From Anoplolepis gracilipes (lineage: Eukaryota > Arthropoda > Insecta > Hymenoptera > Formicidae), in NCBI RefSeq assembly GCF_047496725.1, contig NC_132972.1, positions 16,768,501 through 16,832,500 of the forward strand: a DNA stretch of 64,000 nucleotides, given 5' to 3'. Shown here one piece after another: positions 48,401 to 60,934 of this stretch; position 1 is the first letter of the stretch; each line of letters opens with the position of its first letter. A program made the position numbers and the translations under genes. The notes under the pieces are model-generated. The model did not search any database. It had not been told where the DNA came from and worked only from the letters and a program-made list of their open reading frames with translations.

Positions 48401-48569
48401 CGGGAATTGCCCAGATATAGAGGACCAATCAAAAGTGGATATCTTATGGCAAGACTCTTATTAGAGGGTCTCTAATACTTATATAGTCAAAGCTCCTTCC
48501 TGTTTCTTTTTACTCTTTGCCACCCATACATTCCCTCCTGTTTCTTTTTACTCTTTGATATTTAGCAGA

Positions 48570-48852
48570 CAAAATACAATATGCTGCTGCAGTCGCCATA
48601 TTAGGTACCGCACCAATCAAAAAGACGGACGCAGTTGGCGTTTCTCTGTTATTTAGGACTCTAATCTAGTGTATGCATATGAAAATTTCATCGGGGAGAT
48701 TCTTCATTGGTTGTCGATTTGGAGGGTAGAATTTCTACGCTATCATTAAGCAAGAGCAACAGATGAGTGATTTAACACGAGCACGTGTTTAATTTCTGAA
48801 CGCCTTTCCGAAATATTCTGTCTGCCTCTAAATCATTTTGTTTCTCAACAAA
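48570..48852 (+). promoter_or_regulatory. RecQ4 upstream region
   Basis: Unique, somewhat GC-richer sequence in front of the RecQ4 start codon, free of transposon fragments. No TATA box was recognised. Confidence 0.4.
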
Positions 48853-51800
48853 ATGAAGCTCTTCGAGGATCCCATTTTTAAAGCAAAGTACATGAAAAAC
48901 AAACTCCGTGTAAAACGATGGGAAAGTGATTTTATGGAAAAATATGGACGCAAACCTAGCAAAGTATGTTGTTTCTCGCTTTTTGTTCTCAATTGATGTT
49001 ACATAGCGGCTGTTTAATTTCTATCTTTCATTTACAGTCATGTCAGTCGTATATTAAGTAAATAGAAAAAAATTTAGAATTATATTCAGTTTTAAAAGTA
49101 GGCAGTAGCCTAGACACAAGTTCAGTACTTAAAAAAATTTTGAATTTTTATATACGTTGTGTATTATTAATAATATTTTGTACTATATTAATGATGTAAC
49201 ATATGTTCCTGTATTGTATTTACATTGATGCATTTTTTATGCATGTATTTTATTTGGTTTTTTTTTTGGCAACTTTTAGAATGACATAAAAGAAGCAGAT
49301 ATATCTATCAAAGAAGCATATAAGATATATTGGAAATTAAAAACCAGTGCGCTTCAGGAAACTCTTACGGATATTACTTTCTGTGATGATACAGAAGACA
49401 ATATTACTAACAATTTGTTGCAAAAATCAATAAACGATCTGGATAAGATTCCAAGTTCAAAAAAAAAATACAAAAGATACAGAAAACATAGATTCACATG
49501 ATGATAAATGTTTTACAGAGATTGAGTGCTCTTTCAATCAGTCTAATACATCGATAAATGTTGAAGGAATCTGGGGAGACAATTTGAACAAGAACAAGGA
49601 ACAAATGCCAAAGAGAAAGCAAACCCTATTGATTGGTAAAAGTTCGTCTTTTCAATTATCTAAAAATAAGTTTGAAAGTTCAACCTTTACTAAACGAAAT
49701 CCGAGGAAATCATTGTCATCAACTAAAATCAGGAACAAAATTGAAAACAATACTAACTCAAACATTGATCAGACAGCTGTGAGCGGCAAAAATAGCTTTG
49801 ACACAACAGTTAATGAGATGAAGTCCATGTTTGATGAATCGATAAAATTAACATTTGAAGAAAACAAACCTGACATTCAACATTCCATCAATACCATCCA
49901 ACAATTAGCAAATGGCCATATAACTTGTGTGAATCGTAATTTAAATGGCGGCTGGCTTGATCGATGCACAAAGGAAAGTAATTTGAACATGGAAACCATC
50001 AATTTACAGAGATTTTCTGACACAAACGATTCTGGAGTGGAATTAATGGAATCTAGCATTCACTCCCCAAAGTCATACTCTGTTACAGCGTTCCAAGTCT
50101 CTGATGAAGATTTTATATGCAACAGTGATTCCGAAGACGAGGGCAGGAAGAAACGTATCAGAAATTTTAAAAAGCTGACCAGTCAAGATGATAGTCATCC
50201 CAAAAAACGACAATGCATTAAAATTAATTTCGATTCCACGATTATTCAGTCTAACGATATAATCGATAACGATACATTCAAGCAGACTTGTCATGTTAAT
50301 GCAAGTTCTAATTTAATCTTAAAAAATAAATATAGTGAAAATGCAGCTAATGACAATATTAATACATTTAAGTTAACTAATGATATTAAAACCAGTCTCA
50401 ATATATTGAATGAATCAATTAAGATTGAAAACAATATAGTTCCTTTAAGTTCAAACGTCGAATCGAATGTTATCAATAACGACAAAGAGATATCTGAAAA
50501 TATTTGTCAGACTGAAACTAGTCAAACAAAAAGTCAATTTAAAACGACAGATATTCCTAAGTCAACTGATCTTACAAATCAGCAAGACACTTTGATATCT
50601 GATGAAAAACGAGTAAGACAAGCTACGTCATGTCGAAGAGCGAAACAAGTATTGCTTGATTCCAATCCTAATTATGTAGAAGAGAAAATTAAAAAGACAA
50701 AAGTGAAAACGAGTAGTGGTCGAGTACGAACAGTCCGTTAAAAAATCTACAAGTCAGCCAAATAAAAAAAAAGAACAATGAAGAAAAATGCGATGTGAGA
50801 AAAAGAAGAAAAGATGAAAATTCAGGGAAGAATAATGAGCAAAGTTCAGGCTTGGAAACATATGAGTTTCCAGCGTACGACATGAAAATATTGCAAACGA
50901 TTCCTCGCTTTGCAATAAAGCCGACGGAGAGTAGCGATCTTGTCGCGCAACTTTCCGAATCATTTCGTATTGACGCGTTAGAAGGAGATATTTCGAAAGA
51001 CATACTTTCAAAAGCAAGTACTAAGCCGATGGAAAAGCTGAAGAAGAAAATGGATACCGGGACGATGAACGATAATTTCGTCAGGATAAATTTGAAGAAG
51101 AAGGTGTTTGTGCGAGGCAAGAAGAACTTCAATTTATTCAAGTATAAGAGGAATCAGTGGAAACATAGGAAGAAGTTAACATCCAGTTTGGATGCAGCTG
51201 ATTTGATCGACAAAAATGGCACGACGTGTTTCAAGTGCGGTGAATTTGGGCATTTTTCTAAACGTTGCACAACTTCCAGGAACGCTACTCTTCTACCTTT
51301 GAATGAGATCGACGAATTTAGTTCGAATTTTCTGACTCTGGAGGAAACTGAGAAGATGGCCAGTGAGAATATGCAAGGATCATCTTATTCTGTTATGAAG
51401 ATTTCATGTTCTTTGCAACACGAAGAAGAAAAAGAAGACATGGCAAAGTTAGTCGATGACGACTTTGCAGACGTCAGTAAGAAAGATACATTAATTTTCC
51501 AGCATAAAATACCACAGGAATTATTGTCCCGATTATTACCGCCTGAAAGAGAAATAGTTGATCCCCTATATTCTGTGAACGAAAAAGATAATCTTATCAA
51601 AACCCGACGGAAGTCTTCGAGGCGCTACACGTGTTTGGTCATAAAAATTTTAGATTCGGTCAAGAGAAGACAATAATGAGGATTTTATCTGGCCAGTCTA
51701 CTCTAGTGATGCTATCGACGGGCTCTGGGAAATCTTTATGTTACCAATTACCAGCGTATCTGTATTCCCAGCATTCCCGCTGTATTACTCTAGTAATTTC

Positions 51801-54800
51801 GCCATTGGTATCCTTGATGGACGATCAAATAACGAGCATGCCCAAAGTTTTGTCCGCTGCATGTTTGCATACCAATCAGACACCGAAGATAAGAGAGCAG
51901 GTGATGCAATCGGTGAGGGATGGTAAAGTAAATGTTCTTTTGGTGTCACCGGAAGCAGTGGTGGCTGGTGAAAAATCCACCGGTTTTGGCGCCCTCCTCA
52001 AACAGCTACCGCCGATTGCGTTTGCCTGCATCGACGAGGTCCACTGTATCTCCCAATGGTCGCACAATTTTCGACCGTCCTATCTGATGATCTGCCGAGT
52101 GCTTAAGGAGAAGCTACGTGTGAAGACGATATTGGGACTCACGGCGACTGTCACAAAGACCACTGCGGAAAGTATAGCGAAATATTTGGACCTACTTGAC
52201 GACATGGTTGGCGCTATATCGGACGTGCCCTTGCCTAGGAATCTCGTCTTAACGGTGTCCAAGGATGAGAACAAGGACCAGGCGTTGATCGCATTGTTGA
52301 AGAACGACAGATTCCGCGAACTCGAATCGGTGATAGTTTACTGCATTCGTAGAGAAGAATGTGAGAGAATAGCAGCTTTATTAAGAGTATCGCTACAGGT
52401 AAATATTAAGATTTTCCTCATTATAATCAAAAGTTGTAAAATAAATAATTTCTTCATATCCTACTTGAGTAAAAAAACTTACGCGGTTTATTTTTTTTTA
52501 TTCGCACGAATAAATCTGTACACACAGGATTCGCGAAATCCTGAGAAGCCGAAGGCGAAAATATCTTCGATAGCGGAAGTTTACCACGCTGGTATGACAG
52601 CTCATAAACGCAAAATCGTGCAAAAGGAGTTTATGAATGGCAAAATTAAAATTGTGGTTGCTACCATTGCATTTGGAATGGGCATCAATAAATCGGACAT
52701 TCGGGCTATCATTCATTACAATATGCCTGGTACCTTCGAAGGATACGTTCAAGAGGTCGGCCGTGGCGGAAGAGACAGTATCACAGCACATTGTCATTTA
52801 TTCTTGAATCCTGCGGTATCGTATTTGTTTGAAATTTCAAAATTACTCTCTCTAGAAAAATCTCTAAATATCTCTCATTCATCTTTAATTCTCTGCTTTA
52901 TTAATCTAATGTATTATTATTCCTAAAACATATAGCAAAATAGTGATAAATGGGAATTGCGCAGACACATATGTGCGAACGGTGTTGATAGACATACGAT
53001 CAGACATCTACTCCAAAAAATCTTCATTCCTTGCTCTTGCAAAAAAATCAATGGAGAAAATTCCAATCGGAAGTGTCCTGGTCACGAAGTCGCCCTTCCA
53101 GTCGATGAAATCGTTCAAGATCTTGATATTACGCAAGAAATAATTTCGACATTATTATGTTATTTGGAACTACACCCAAAAAGTTTTATTACCGTGTTGT
53201 CGTCTGTATATGTTCGGGCGCGAATTTCCAGTTACAATGGACCACAAGCACTTAAACGAGCAGCGCAATCTGTAAGATTTTATTTAAATTATCAGTAATA
53301 TTTTATCGATGATAGTAAAGAGTAGTCTCTCTTTTTGTTGTGGAAAAAAAGGTATACTTTTATAAGAGTAGTAACATAGTATCAGATAACAAAAACAAAT
53401 TAAGAAAAAAATATTGAAAAAAAAAATATGTACGAAGTGAGGAAAAAGTATGAAAACCCTGCAAAATCTTGAAAAATATAAATTTTAGAAAAATATTTCA
53501 GAAAGTTGTATGGTTTCGAGATGAACATAAGATGGTGTCATTGATTTAACCTTCAATCGTTTCTTGAAGGTCACTTTCAATTTCTTAAATGGAACACCCT
53601 ATTTTTAATTGCATATTCTTAGGGAGACTTCACACCTTGGCAGAAAAGCAGTAAGTATTCAAAACTTGCATTGATAGTAGTAATACAATGGAAAAGTTTT
53701 TGTTGTACTGCTTACTTCCAATACGAGTTCTAATTGGCTTTTGCTTTTCTGCTTTTCCGCCAAGGTCTGAATCCAGCCTTATAGCTTATCTCGAAAGTTT
53801 TCCAAAACACTATAAAACTTCTTTTGGTTAAGCATGAAATTCCTGAGATATTTTAAGGTCATGATACTTTTTAAAATATGAAATAAATGAAAAAAATGAA
53901 TAGATCTTGCCTTAAATGGCCGAATCCTTCCTTGATCTTGCCTTAGATTCTTTTTCTGTAAAATATATTTTTCGAGATTTTTCCATTTTCCATACTTTTT
54001 CCTCACCCTGTATAAACGAGAAAAAAGAATGAATTTGTATAAATAAATTCGGAGAAGTTCGTACAATTGCGTAAAATGGAGGAAATTAATAAATCAGACA
54101 ATCGAGCGCTAAAGTTCCTTCTAAGTAATAAATTAATAAGAAAAATCATTATTTTTGAAACAATTTTGATTTTAGTCCCTACCACTTGCAATGGCGATAG
54201 CGTTAGACATGCAGAAAGGAATTTCGCACGAGGACAGCAACATAATAGAATTTTCTGTGATCGACATTGCATCGGCCATCGGTTGGGATAGTGGAGTAGT
54301 AAAGAGCCATCTTAAAACATTGGAATGGACGACAGGAGGTAAATATTCCACCAAGTTTTTGAGAAATATGTTTAACTTCTTTTTGGAATGTGCTTCATGT
54401 ATGTGACGGAGAACGTATTTCACAGTTGATGAGAAGATGAAACGCTCAGCTATATCGGTGCAATACGATAAACTCGGTTTACGAGTGAAAGCACCAGGTG
54501 ATCTGACCGACATGGAATTGGACGAGGCTCTTGACGCATTAATCGCTCGTACTCGCTCCCAGGAATCTTTGCGTTTGCAGCAGCTCGAGCTTATATCTTT
54601 CGCCTTTGATAAGATCAACGTACCGACAATTAAGCATTGTTCGACCTTAGACGACGATGTCATGAGAAGATCAGAGAAGCTAAAAAATATTATCAGACAA
54701 TATTTTCAATCGGATTCTCTTTTAAACGATGTTGATATCGGTTTTCAGGTATGTTCGTTAATGTGAAATCTATTTGGAATCTTTCATTGTTAAAGTATGA

Positions 54801-55063
54801 AGAATATATCTTTATTCACTTGTTTTATACAGGATAAGGTGACGAATGAGGAGTACATCGCTGCCGATGTGCGCAATTTGATAATACGTTATAGAGATAC
54901 GAAATTCACTGGCCGCGCTGTAGCTCGCATCTTTCAAGGAATACAAAGTCCGAATTATCCCGCACTAATTTGGAGCAAGTGTCGATTTTGGAGGACACAT
55001 CTCGCTGCAGATTTCAACGTCATTTGTAAAATCGCAACCAGAGAAATTCTAGCATTACGATAA
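48853..55063 (+). CDS. RecQ4: RecQ4 DNA helicase, with four single-base frame breaks in exon 2
   Basis: A nuclear helicase joining an Sld2-like replication-initiation N-terminus to a RecQ motor. Exons: 48853-48963, 49280-52398, 52528-52815, 52936-53271, 54176-54338, 54426-54748, 54833-55063. Recognised parts are the Sld2-like start (LRVKRWESDFMEKYGRKPS, then EAYKIYWKLK); a CCHC knuckle (CFKCGEFGHFSKRC); motif I LSTGSGKSLCYQLPA; motif II as DEVH, where the family usually has DEAH; GLTATVTKTTAE; AFGMGINKSDIRAIIHYNMP; motif VI QEVGRGGRD, usually GRAGRD; and the C-terminal RAVARIFQGI and FWRTHL. The reading frame breaks at the A-run 49459-49468, at TTAAAAAA 50739-50746, at the A-run 50764-50772 and at CCC 51603-51605. 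Three look like single-base gains and one a loss. Correcting for them makes the 3119-base exon 3117, a multiple of three that fits both flanking phases, for about 1522 residues. Homopolymer assembly error is the simplest explanation; a decaying gene is the alternative. Confidence 0.92.
53433..54010. repeat. CAGGGTGAGG fold-back element in a RecQ4 intron
   Basis: Right end, reversed, is CAGGGTGAGGAAAAAGTATG; left end is CGAAGTGAGGAAAAAGTATG. The arms contain diverged AGTTGTATGGTTTCGAGA and GGAACACCCTATTTTT phrases of the 20997 family. The right arm ends CCTCACCCTG. It is interrupted by a MITE at 53622-53778. It lies wholly within intron 4 (53272-54175). Confidence 0.78.
53622..53778. repeat. 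GGGAGACTTCACACCTTGGC MITE with TTA duplication (nested)
   Basis: A 157-bp element with left end GGGAGACTTCACACCTTGGC and right end, reversed, GGCTGGATTCAGACCTTGGC. Arms continue AGAAAAGCAG and GGAAAAGCAG. TTA flanks both sides (53619-53621 and 53779-53781). Related elements keep the uninterrupted order CATATTCTTGTAGCTCATCT, confirming a 3-bp duplication. Harbinger-like. Confidence 0.85.
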
Positions 55064-55154
55064 TGAAATTAGTTAATAGTTAATAGTAATATATTATTGA
55101 ATAATAATATTAATTAAATTCTTTCTTTATTTTTATTATCTCAACTTTTATCGA

Positions 55155-55160
55155 AATAAA
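55155..55160 (+). terminator. Polyadenylation signal of RecQ4
   Basis: AATAAA lies 91 bases after the stop codon; a second one follows at about 55173. Either could serve. Confidence 0.5.
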
Positions 55161-55815
55161 TTTTCAATAATGCAATAAAATTGAGAAATGTGAAAAATTA
55201 TTAGTGGAAAAAGGATTATTTCTCTTTAAAAATCTCAACGTATGTATTCGATTTGACGTTAATCCATCGAAGTTTATCAGAAGAATAATTGTGTAATAAA
55301 ATGCACATTAAAGAAATAACGTAGTAACTTGTTTTATATTTGAAAATATCATGTAAAAGCATTTTAATGGAAAAAAATATGCATTTTATGAGATACAAAG
55401 TACATTTAAAATTACTGTAGCAATTAATTTTACACTTGTTAAATCTCGATAAAGAATTTTAATATAAACTTTTCTAGATTGTAATATTAAACAAGAAATA
55501 ATGTAAAATGTTTTTCTGTTTGGTGTATTATAATGTTTTCAATTCTTAAAAAAGAAATATCGATTACTCTTAAAAATACAAGATGTGGAACTTTACAAAG
55601 AAATAGATTAGCCACTTGCGTCGTTATAATCTCCCTCCTCCCTTCACCTATGAAGAAAAATATAACAAATATAAAAAATATAATAGTTACAATGTATATA
55701 ACTGTTGTATATAAAATATAACAGATTTTTATAAATCGTCAAAAAGATGTTATCGTGACTATCGTGATCATTTTTAAAACTCTGCGACGCTTATCACTTG
55801 ATCATCAACCCAGGT
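55161..55815. other. Spacer between convergent genes
   Basis: AT-rich unique sequence between RecQ4 (plus) and the membrane-protein gene (minus). No repeat or frame with similarity was seen. Confidence 0.45.
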
Positions 55816-57731
55816 TCACGTTACTACTCTCTTCATGTAGTTGCACTGACGCAGAAATTTGTGCATCCGAATTTGATGCATTTTACCAACACGATTCATG
55901 CAGGTCTCGTTCTGACAGAGAGCGCAGAACTCGGCAGAGATGTCGTGAAACGGTGAACGAAAATATACGTTGGCGTTCTTCAGGGTTTTGTTTTTGTGAT
56001 GTGCCCATACATGCAGAATTACCTTAATGTGGAAACAGCATGAAAAATCAGCCTTGACGGCTATGTTTACGGAGAAGTAAACATTTTTCAAAACATTTCG
56101 ACGGATTTACAATACCTCAAAAAGCATTAATAAGGCAAGGAACCAGCGGAAATAGATGATGGCCGGTAAGAACAGACAGATGGGATTTATCTGGCCAAAG
56201 GAGGCACCCGCTGGAACTGGCTCTAGCTCTGTTAAATGACGTTTTTTCGAAGATTTTTCCTTTACCTCCTTCGGTATCTGCAAGAAATGAATTGTTTATT
56301 GCAATAAAACAATACTGGAAGCAACTTTACTGACTTCAATGACTTTTGAAATGATTAAAGTCATAATTTATAGCACTGAGCAAAAATTTAGGTTTTAATC
56401 ATTAATTATTTATAAAAAAAAGTATAGAAATAAAGTTAGTCATAGCCTGATGCTTCAAATGTAAAAAGTCTAATGTATAGTACCGTATAAATTCTTCACG
56501 AAATCAAGATCTATTGTTTTGAAGCAGTGGATGATGGGTGATATAGGGTGGATTTCCATCGTTACATAATAAACATTTTGTGTTTTGTTTTTTCATGTTT
56601 TCTATTACAACATTGTTTACATTACTGACTCTTTTATGGGATTATCTCATAGATAAAGTATATTTTCGTATATACGTCCATTTCCGTTGAAGATTGAAAA
56701 GATTGGAATAAATTACTTAAACATATATAAAAATATAGTGATCATCTTGATGTTGTAATGAAGAACAAAGAAATGGGTCATAAAATGTTCGTTGTGTAAG
56801 TACAGTCCCTAACAGCACATGTTCAAAAGATGTTTATAAGAAATTCATAGGATGTTAAAACATGCTTTAACATTCTATGGTTCTCTTATAAACATTTTTT
56901 GAACATATGTGCTGTTAGGGGTGGAACATTTGAATATCTCGAATAGAAAAAAAAGAAGACTCCTTAAAGAAAAAAAAAAAGAAAAAAATGCAATTTCAGT
57001 TTTTCGGTGCATCATGTAGTATTTACGAAAAAAATAAGTCATAAAAAGTCAATATTGTTATACCATTCAACTTTTGTACGTACAATTTCTTTCTTTTTTG
57101 AATAGAGACGAATGCTCTAATAAAATTGGTGCCAATTGCATGATGCACCCTGCATATACATATATTTAACCTGCGAATACACTGTGTACAAACATTATAT
57201 GATAGCTATCTTATTTTGCGAATTTACATAAATAATTAATTTCATAACAGTATTAATTAATTTATTTTTACGATCGATTAAAAATATAATAAAACAAGAA
57301 ATATTGGTTAGAGTTTCAAAAGTCAGAAAATTTAAAAATAAATTTTTTTTAATAAGAAACTTATTAACAAAAGATGATATCAAACTATATTATAGTTATC
57401 AAGAGCTAAGAACATCGATCGAGCTCGGTGAAATTCGTTTCGTCTTTTTACCAACCATAGGTTGGCAATAGTCGGGAGTAAAAAGAGGAGACACAGACGC
57501 GGAAAATATTCTTCCAAGTACCTGAAATGGCACTCTCCTAAGATGATGACCTCTGACCATCCTGTTGTCTATGAGGCTGACTTCCGGCTCTCCAGTCTCC
57601 GCGTCATTCATCGCCATCGAGTCGATTGATGATTGACGGATGTCACAATCAACGAACGGGTGGATCAAATCCTCACCAGTTTCTTCATCTACATATATCC
57701 GATTCTCCATATCGATTCCTCGTTCACGCAT
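55816..57731 (-). CDS. Unrecognised small single-pass membrane protein
   Basis: Exon 1 (57522-57731) and exon 2 (56116-56277) are joined by CAG/GTACTT and TTGCAG in phase 0. I do not recognise the family. Exon 1 is acidic and soluble (YVDEETGEDLIHPFVDCD, NDAETGEPEVSLIDNRM) and ends HHLRRVPFQ. Exon 2 has a basic stretch (KEVKEKSSKKRH), then PVPAGASFGQINPICLF and a hydrophobic segment ending FRWFLALLMLFE. Two endings are possible. If exon 2 reads on, a stop comes two codons later (56107-56109), giving about 126 residues with a tail anchor. If a third exon (55816-56022) is spliced in phase, about 66 residues with CALCQNETC follow, giving 192 residues. A tail-anchored protein with a cytosolic acidic head is the simpler reading. 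The ATG at 57731 is used; a second Met at codon 8 is possible. A MITE lies in intron 1. Confidence 0.68.
56807..56921. repeat. CCCTAACAGCACATGTTC MITE
   Basis: A 115-bp fold-back with arms CCCTAACAGCACATGTTCAA and (reversed) CCCTAACAGCACATATGTTC, then ATGTTTATAAGA and AACATCC-TATG inner pairing. It lies in intron 1 of the 55816 gene. Confidence 0.85.
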
Positions 57732-58765
57732 TCAATAAAAAAAATTGGTCGTGTTAAAAGTGTTCGCCTGTCGATTGTTGGGTCTTCGGGGTCACGTTTC
57801 CCGGATGTCTACTTTGCACGCGTTATGCAAATCGCGGACCACTCTGGTGGGGAGTAGATTCCTAAGTTAAGATTGAAAAACAATCTGCAACAACGATATT
57901 TTGATTTCATAGTATTGATTCTAGAACACAAAATTAACATTTGTTAATGTAATAATGTAATGTATAGTGTCATAAATACATAGATATATATTTCCGATAT
58001 TAGATTTTCAAGAACAAACATTTTGCATGTTTTGCAAATTTATTATATGATAATTGATTGCGTTATAGATTATTTCTTCATATATATATCAAAAATCCAA
58101 ATGAGAATATAATTCACAAATGCTCATTCAAGCACACATAAAAAGTGGTAATCGATAATAAATCCAATAAACAAGAAAGCATTCACACAATATTATTACT
58201 TATATTTTTAATGTATACAATAAAAATAATATATTGTTGCAAATAATGATGCGCTAATAATATTTTATAACATTTTACAGTAATGCTTTAATAATAATTT
58301 TTAGTCTTTTTAATGTTACAGATAGCATAAATAATTATTCTACGTGTGATTAAGTAAAAAATAAAATATAACAATAAAATAATTAAAAAATAATATAAAA
58401 AAATAGTTAAATTTTAATAAATAAATTTAATTTATATGGAAATTTTAATTTTTTGCTTCAAATAGATAATAAATGGACAATTTCTCATTCATCCATTTAG
58501 TTTCAAACAATTAGTTAATATTCTGAATTTTCGGTTCTGTATCAGAAATTGCTGATGATGAGCAATTACTAGCCTTTTGATTTTAGTAGCTATACTTTGC
58601 ATTGTATTCATTGATGATAAAAACTTGAATACATGAAAATTTGAAACAATATATGTCACATAGCGATGAAAGAATTAATATCTAATGTTAGAAATAATTA
58701 TATTATTATTATTATTATACTTATATAATTATATCATATTACATAAACGTTAGGCTGATATTATA
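57732..58765. other. Upstream flank of the 55816 gene
   Basis: 57775-57860 is GC-richer (GTCACGTTTCCCGGATGTC) and may hold a 5' untranslated exon or promoter. Beyond it the sequence is AT-rich with no recognisable gene. Confidence 0.4.
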
Positions 58766-58950
58766 CAGTCGGACCTCTTATCCTACGACGCTCTTATGCT
58801 ACGAAACCTCTTATCCTACGACAAAAAATCCTTTCATGCTACGACCGCGAAAGGGGAATTATACTCCCACTCTTAAATTTTTATCGTAGGATCAGAGGTT
58901 TAAGGGGAAGATTCCAGACCGAAAATGTCGTAGGATAAGAGGTCCGACTG
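58766..58950. repeat. CAGTCGGACC MITE, copy 4
   Basis: A 185-bp complete copy with CAGTCGGACCTCTTATCC and GAGGTCCGACTG ends and TA on both sides. Closest to the copy at 13477, in opposite orientation. Confidence 0.9.
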
Positions 58951-59293
58951 TAATATATTTGTCATACGCATCATGATTAAAAAAGCAATATATTTACAAC
59001 AATATATTGTTTTTTTATTTCAATAAACAAATTTTGAACTGATTGATTATATGTGCATTTTATAAATATTCTTATTATAATAAGAATGTTTATAAAATGT
59101 TAATAAAAACATTCTTATATAGCAAGAATGTTTTTTTTATAAATGTTTACAAAATGTTATCTAATAAATATCTAATATAAAACTATCAATTATTTACAAA
59201 AAGTTTATGTTTAAAAAGAATATTATTCCAAATATTTGTGGCTGATATATTTATCGTACGACAATAAGTAAGAAAAAAATATATACATATACA

Positions 59294-60526
59294 CAGCGTG
59301 TCCCATTTTTTAAACATCTTTTAAATCAAAAATTTAGGAACAAATGGTTAGGCCGTGGTGGACCTATTCAATGGCCTCCTCGATTTCCAGATTTGACACC
59401 ATTGGATTTTTTTTGTGTGGATATGTGAAGGACAAAGTTATGTTTGAACAGCCGACGACAAAAGAAAATAGGTATGAAGCAAAGGATACGCGATGCTTGC
59501 GCGTCAGTAACTGAAATGTTATTAAATGTTAGAAATAGTTTCTTGATTCGAATAAATGTTTACAACTCCATGGTAGGCAGTTCGAACATTTAATAAATTA
59601 AATAAGTCAGAATAAAGTATTGTTTTTTTTTATTTTATGTGATTATTCTCGAATGTTTCACGTAGTTATGAGTCAGAACTTCAAACTTAGTAACTTTTAT
59701 TAACTTTATTTTTTATATTTAATTTTATAAAATTTTTTAAAATAAATTAAATAGATTAAACAAAAAGCTTATTATTTATTAATTTTAAACGAAAGAACAA
59801 CATAATAAATAACACAATATCAATATAATATTTTAGATATAACATTATATAGAACAAACTTAACGTTTTTATAATAATTATGTACATACACAACATTAAT
59901 ATACAAATAGGAAAAATGAAGATTTTTATTTCCACTGGTACCAAGAAGAAATTTGACGAAGCCAACGAGGATTTTCGGCAATCCAATATCAACAATTTTG
60001 TTTGTTTATCCCTTTCATATTCAAAAAGAAAGCTTTATCTATAAATAATACTCGCTGAAAAATGGATCTTCTCTTAACTTTTGTGAAGCTTATATGTACA
60101 AAATATTCTGCGATTTTCGAAATTTTGATGTGGTTTGTGCCAATGTATGATTTATTAAATGTCCCATAATTATTTGATTCATAAGCTTTCTATTTATATT
60201 TTTCATACACTGACAATGAGTATAATGATTAAATGACAATATGACATATGTACGTCAGGCTCTAATCAGAAGGCACGAGTTAGAAGTTGGCCATATCATA
60301 GGACCGAAAATGAAATGGTAAACGTCGCCCGCAATATTTCAAGCCGGAAAATCTTATAATATATAAAATATTTATATTAAATCATACATCGTTGTATTCG
60401 TTTCAAACAACACTACACTTTTATTATATCAAAATATCTACATTATTATGTATACCTCTCCGTTCTTCAATACAAATAAATTTGTAATCAATCACTATTC
60501 TCACAATAAAGTTCAGTTCAAGCTAT

Positions 60527-60585
<59 letters not shown>

Positions 60586-60648
60586 ATAGTCTATCTCTTT
60601 TAGTTTAAAAGATAAAAGGGGGTAGCTACTTTCAGGTGGGACACGCTG
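59294..60648. mobile_element. Degenerate mariner-like DNA transposon
   Basis: Terminal repeats CAGCGTGTCCCATTTTT (59294) and, reversed, CAGCGTGTCCCACCTGAAA (ending 60648) bracket 1355 bp. Near the left end, 59337-59570 still encodes the C-terminal part of a transposase. The rest is noncoding and includes a (TA)n run at about 60537-60584. The 5' two thirds of a transposase are missing, so the element cannot move by itself. Confidence 0.82.
59337..59570 (+). pseudogene. Transposase C-terminal fragment
   Basis: Residues RWLGRGG-type then PIQWPPRFPDLTPLDFF match the conserved region around the third catalytic Asp of an IS630/Tc1/mariner transposase group common in ant genomes (usual form PxxWPARSPDLTPLDFFLWG). 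A T-run frame break follows DFF, after which the other frame continues GYVKDKV and, later, RIRDACASVTEML. Stops and frame changes make it non-functional. Confidence 0.8.
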
Positions 60649-60934
60649 TATATACATATATGTTTAGATCATTCACACAATGTTATCACTTAATTTTATA
60701 ACATGTAACATTTTCAAATATATAGTTTTTAATGTTGTATCCAACGTCAAATGAATAAACTTTGAGTTACGTTTTAGAGATCTCGATAATGTTATATATG
60801 AAATAGAAAAGCAATATTGTTGTAAATAATGACGCGCTCATACGACAAATGTATAATCTCAAAATGTTGTTCTTACGTTTCTTCTTAATTGACAATGAGT
60901 AAAGTAAAATATTAAAAAATATATTTTTTATATA

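Noticed and set aside
48505..48560. Tandem TCTTTTTACTCTTTG as a regulatory site
   Set aside because: It is a fragment of the AAAGAGTAAAAAGAAACAGG dispersed repeat found at 14641, 40220 and 45665.
55816..56091. Third exon of the membrane gene as certain
   Set aside because: Phase fits, but the acceptor lacks a good pyrimidine tract and the exon 2 read-through end is equally possible; kept only as an alternative.
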